DNA from: an uncultured Christensenella sp.
GTDB lineage: Bacteria; Bacillota; Clostridia; Christensenellales; UBA1750
Direction of reading: 5' to 3'
Assembly: GCA_905193155.1 (NCBI GenBank)
Contig: CAJJNQ010000053.1
Coordinates: 1-15,032, forward strand
DNA: 15,032 nt
The notes beneath the pieces are model-generated. The model made no database searches. It was given only the letters and a program-made list of their open reading frames with translations, and was not told the DNA's origin. Below are positions 13,626-15,032 of the stretch, piece after piece. The position numbers were made by a program, and so were the translations under genes. Within the stretch, counting starts at the first letter, position 1; each line of letters begins with the position of its first letter.

Positions 13626-14951
13626 ATGGTTAGAGCGATTGTCGGCGCCTGCTGGGGCGACGAGGGCAAGGGCAAGATCACGGATATGCTGGGCGCCCAG
13701 TCCGATGTCGTGGTTCGTTTCCAGGGCGGAGCGAACGCAGGCCACACCATCATCAACGAATTCGGCCGTTCCGCACTGCATCTGCTGCCCAGCGGCGTGT
13801 TCAACGCCAAGGCGACCAACGTCATCGGCATGGGCGTGGCGCTGGATCTGGACAAGCTGTTCAAGGAACTGGACGCGGAAGTGCTGTCCAAGGGCGCGCC
13901 GATGCCCAAGCTGCTGGTTTCCGACAGAGCGCAGGTGCTGATGCCCTATCACATTCAGTTTGATACGCTGGAGGAGATGCGCCTGGCGGACAAGGCCTAC
14001 GGCTCCACCAAGTCGGGCATTGCGCCATTCTATTCCGATAAATACATGAAAAAGGGCATTCAGGTTTGCGAGATCTTCCACGACAAGGAACTGATGGAGC
14101 ACCTGGAGGCGATTGCCGAGCTGAAGAACGCGCAGCTGGTCGGCATCTACCACGTCAACGAGCGCACGCCCCGGAACGACGAAGAAAAGAAGCTGTTCAG
14201 CCTCGTCGATCCCAAGGAGCTGTTTGATTACCTCGTCTCCTTCCGCGAGCGTCTGCGTCCGCTGGTGGGCGATGTGGCGTCCTTCCTGCACCAGTGCATC
14301 AAGGAGAATAAGACCATCCTGCTCGAGGGTCAGCTGGGCTCGATGAAGGATACCGACAACGGCATCTACCCGATGGTCACGTCCTCTTCGCCGCTGGCTG
14401 GCTTTGCCTGCGTGGGCGCGGGCATTCCGCCCTACGCCATCACCGAGATCACCGCAGTGGTCAAGGCGTATTCCTCCGCTGTGGGTGCGGGCGCGTTTGT
14501 CTCTGAGATCCTCGATCCGGTCGAGGCGGACGATCTGCGTCATCGCGGCGGCGATAAGGGCGAATACGGCGCCACCACCGGCCGTCCGCGCCGCGTGGGC
14601 TGGCTGGACACCGTGGCGGTGCGCTACGGCTGCATGATGCAGGGCGCGACCGGCATTGCGCTGACCAACATCGACGTGCTGAGCTATCTGGACAAGATCC
14701 CTGTCTGCACGGCCTATGAGACCGAGGACGGCACGATCACCAAGAACTTCCCCGTGACCCCCGTGCTGGAGAAGTGCAAGCCCGTCTGGGAGTACCTGCC
14801 CGGCTGGAAGTGCGACATCTCCAAGGCGCGCAGCTTCGATGAGCTGCCGGAGAATGCCCGCAAATATGTGGAGTTCATCGAGAAGGAAACCGGCTGCCCG
14901 GTTGTGATCGTTTCCAACGGCCCCGCCCGTGAGAACACGATCGTGCGCTGA
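13626..14951 (+). CDS. purA: Adenylosuccinate synthase
   Basis: PurA joins IMP and aspartate using GTP to form adenylosuccinate, the first committed step to AMP. The P-loop-like GDEGKGK (11-17) contains the catalytic Asp12, and H40 in GGANAGHTI is the catalytic histidine. GSTKSGIAP supplies IMP contacts, and TTGRPRRVGWLD the GTP/IMP contacts. NIDVL towards the end matches the guanine-binding part. Its 441 residues are slightly above the usual 425-430. The central block reads EGQLGSMKDTDNGIYPMVTSS where the common form is close to [21 protein letters not shown], so it belongs to a somewhat divergent PurA group. It has its own promoter. Its expected terminator is not intact, because an IS3-like end lies about 28 nt behind the stop. 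Confidence 0.96.
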   Translation: MVRAIVGACWGDEGKGKITDMLGAQSDVVVRFQGGANAGHTIINEFGRSALHLLPSGVFNAKATNVIGMGVALDLDKLFKELDAEVLSKGAPMPKLLVSDRAQVLMPYHIQFDTLEEMRLADKAYGSTKSGIAPFYSDKYMKKGIQVCEIFHDKELMEHLEAIAELKNAQLVGIYHVNERTPRNDEEKKLFSLVDPKELFDYLVSFRERLRPLVGDVASFLHQCIKENKTILLEGQLGSMKDTDNGIYPMVTSSSPLAGFACVGAGIPPYAITEITAVVKAYSSAVGAGAFVSEILDPVEADDLRHRGGDKGEYGATTGRPRRVGWLDTVAVRYGCMMQGATGIALTNIDVLSYLDKIPVCTAYETEDGTITKNFPVTPVLEKCKPVWEYLPGWKCDISKARSFDELPENARKYVEFIEKETGCPVVIVSNGPARENTIVR

Positions 14952-14978
14952 AGATAAATAGAAAATCCCGCTCCGATT

Positions 14979-15032
14979 TGAAGTGACCCCAAAAAGTTAG
15001 ACAATATTCTGAAGCAAAAATTGTTCAAGCAG
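14979..15032. mobile_element. End of an IS3-family insertion sequence (partial)
   Basis: Starting at TGAAGTGACCCC (14979-14990) and continuing AAAAAGTTAGACA (14991-15003), the sequence matches, from memory, the terminal inverted repeat of IS3-family (IS150-like) elements, which begin TG and carry TGACCCCnAAAAGTTnGACA. The rest is AT-rich, unlike the host genes. The transposase frames and the other end lie outside the window, so identity rests on the terminal repeat alone. Confidence 0.6.

Noticed and set aside
14714..15028. Leftward open frame of 104 codons at the right edge
   Set aside because: It lies antisense to the end of purA and crosses into the IS end, and shows no ribosome site or domain.

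Overview
The window looks like a chromosomal segment of a GC-rich, strictly anaerobic Clostridia-type Bacillota, probably a gut lineage; this is inference, and no taxonomic marker is present. The reasons are strong AAGGAGG-type ribosome binding sites, sigma-A-like promoters in AT-richer gaps, U-tailed intrinsic terminators, a DegV protein, an AI-2E-family permease, and a Re-citrate-synthase-like enzyme of the kind clostridia use to start glutamate synthesis. Gene content is mostly ordinary housekeeping and amino-acid or sugar metabolism. The exception is the two long GC-rich intergenic stretches, which hold an unusual structured repeat.

Layout. Positions 1-335 contain no gene. They carry two 92-nt four-way-junction palindromic elements (29-120 and 165-256) and then the terminator of the leftward genes (271-301). 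Leftward genes fill 336-2950: a TIM-barrel protein of unknown function and a xylose-isomerase-like sugar isomerase/epimerase in one operon, and a hydroxypyruvate-isomerase-like protein with its own promoter. A divergent promoter region at about 2951-3126 separates them from the rightward block.

The rightward block runs DegV protein, AI-2E-family permease, terminator; PLP aminotransferase (aspartate type), terminator-like hairpin; Re-citrate synthase/isopropylmalate-synthase-family enzyme, terminator; small P-loop protein and threonine synthase, terminator. A second GC-rich intergenic stretch (10405-10700) follows, with a third four-way-junction element and two more strong hairpins. Next come an S58 (DmpA-type) peptidase homologue and an SDR oxidoreductase overlapping by 4 nt, a rhamnulose-1-phosphate aldolase with its own promoter, and adenylosuccinate synthase with its own promoter. 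The last ~54 bases appear to be the end of an IS3-family insertion sequence placed just behind purA.

Functional links. The aminotransferase, Re-citrate-synthase-like enzyme, threonine synthase and PurA all touch aspartate/oxaloacetate/2-oxoglutarate metabolism, although they are separate transcription units. The leftward isomerases and the rhamnulose-phosphate aldolase suggest carbohydrate use. The most novel signal is the four-way-junction element: three copies share stem order and approximate stem lengths while most stem sequences differ, and pairing is nearly perfect in each. That pattern points to selection on folded structure, or to spread of a structured mobile repeat.
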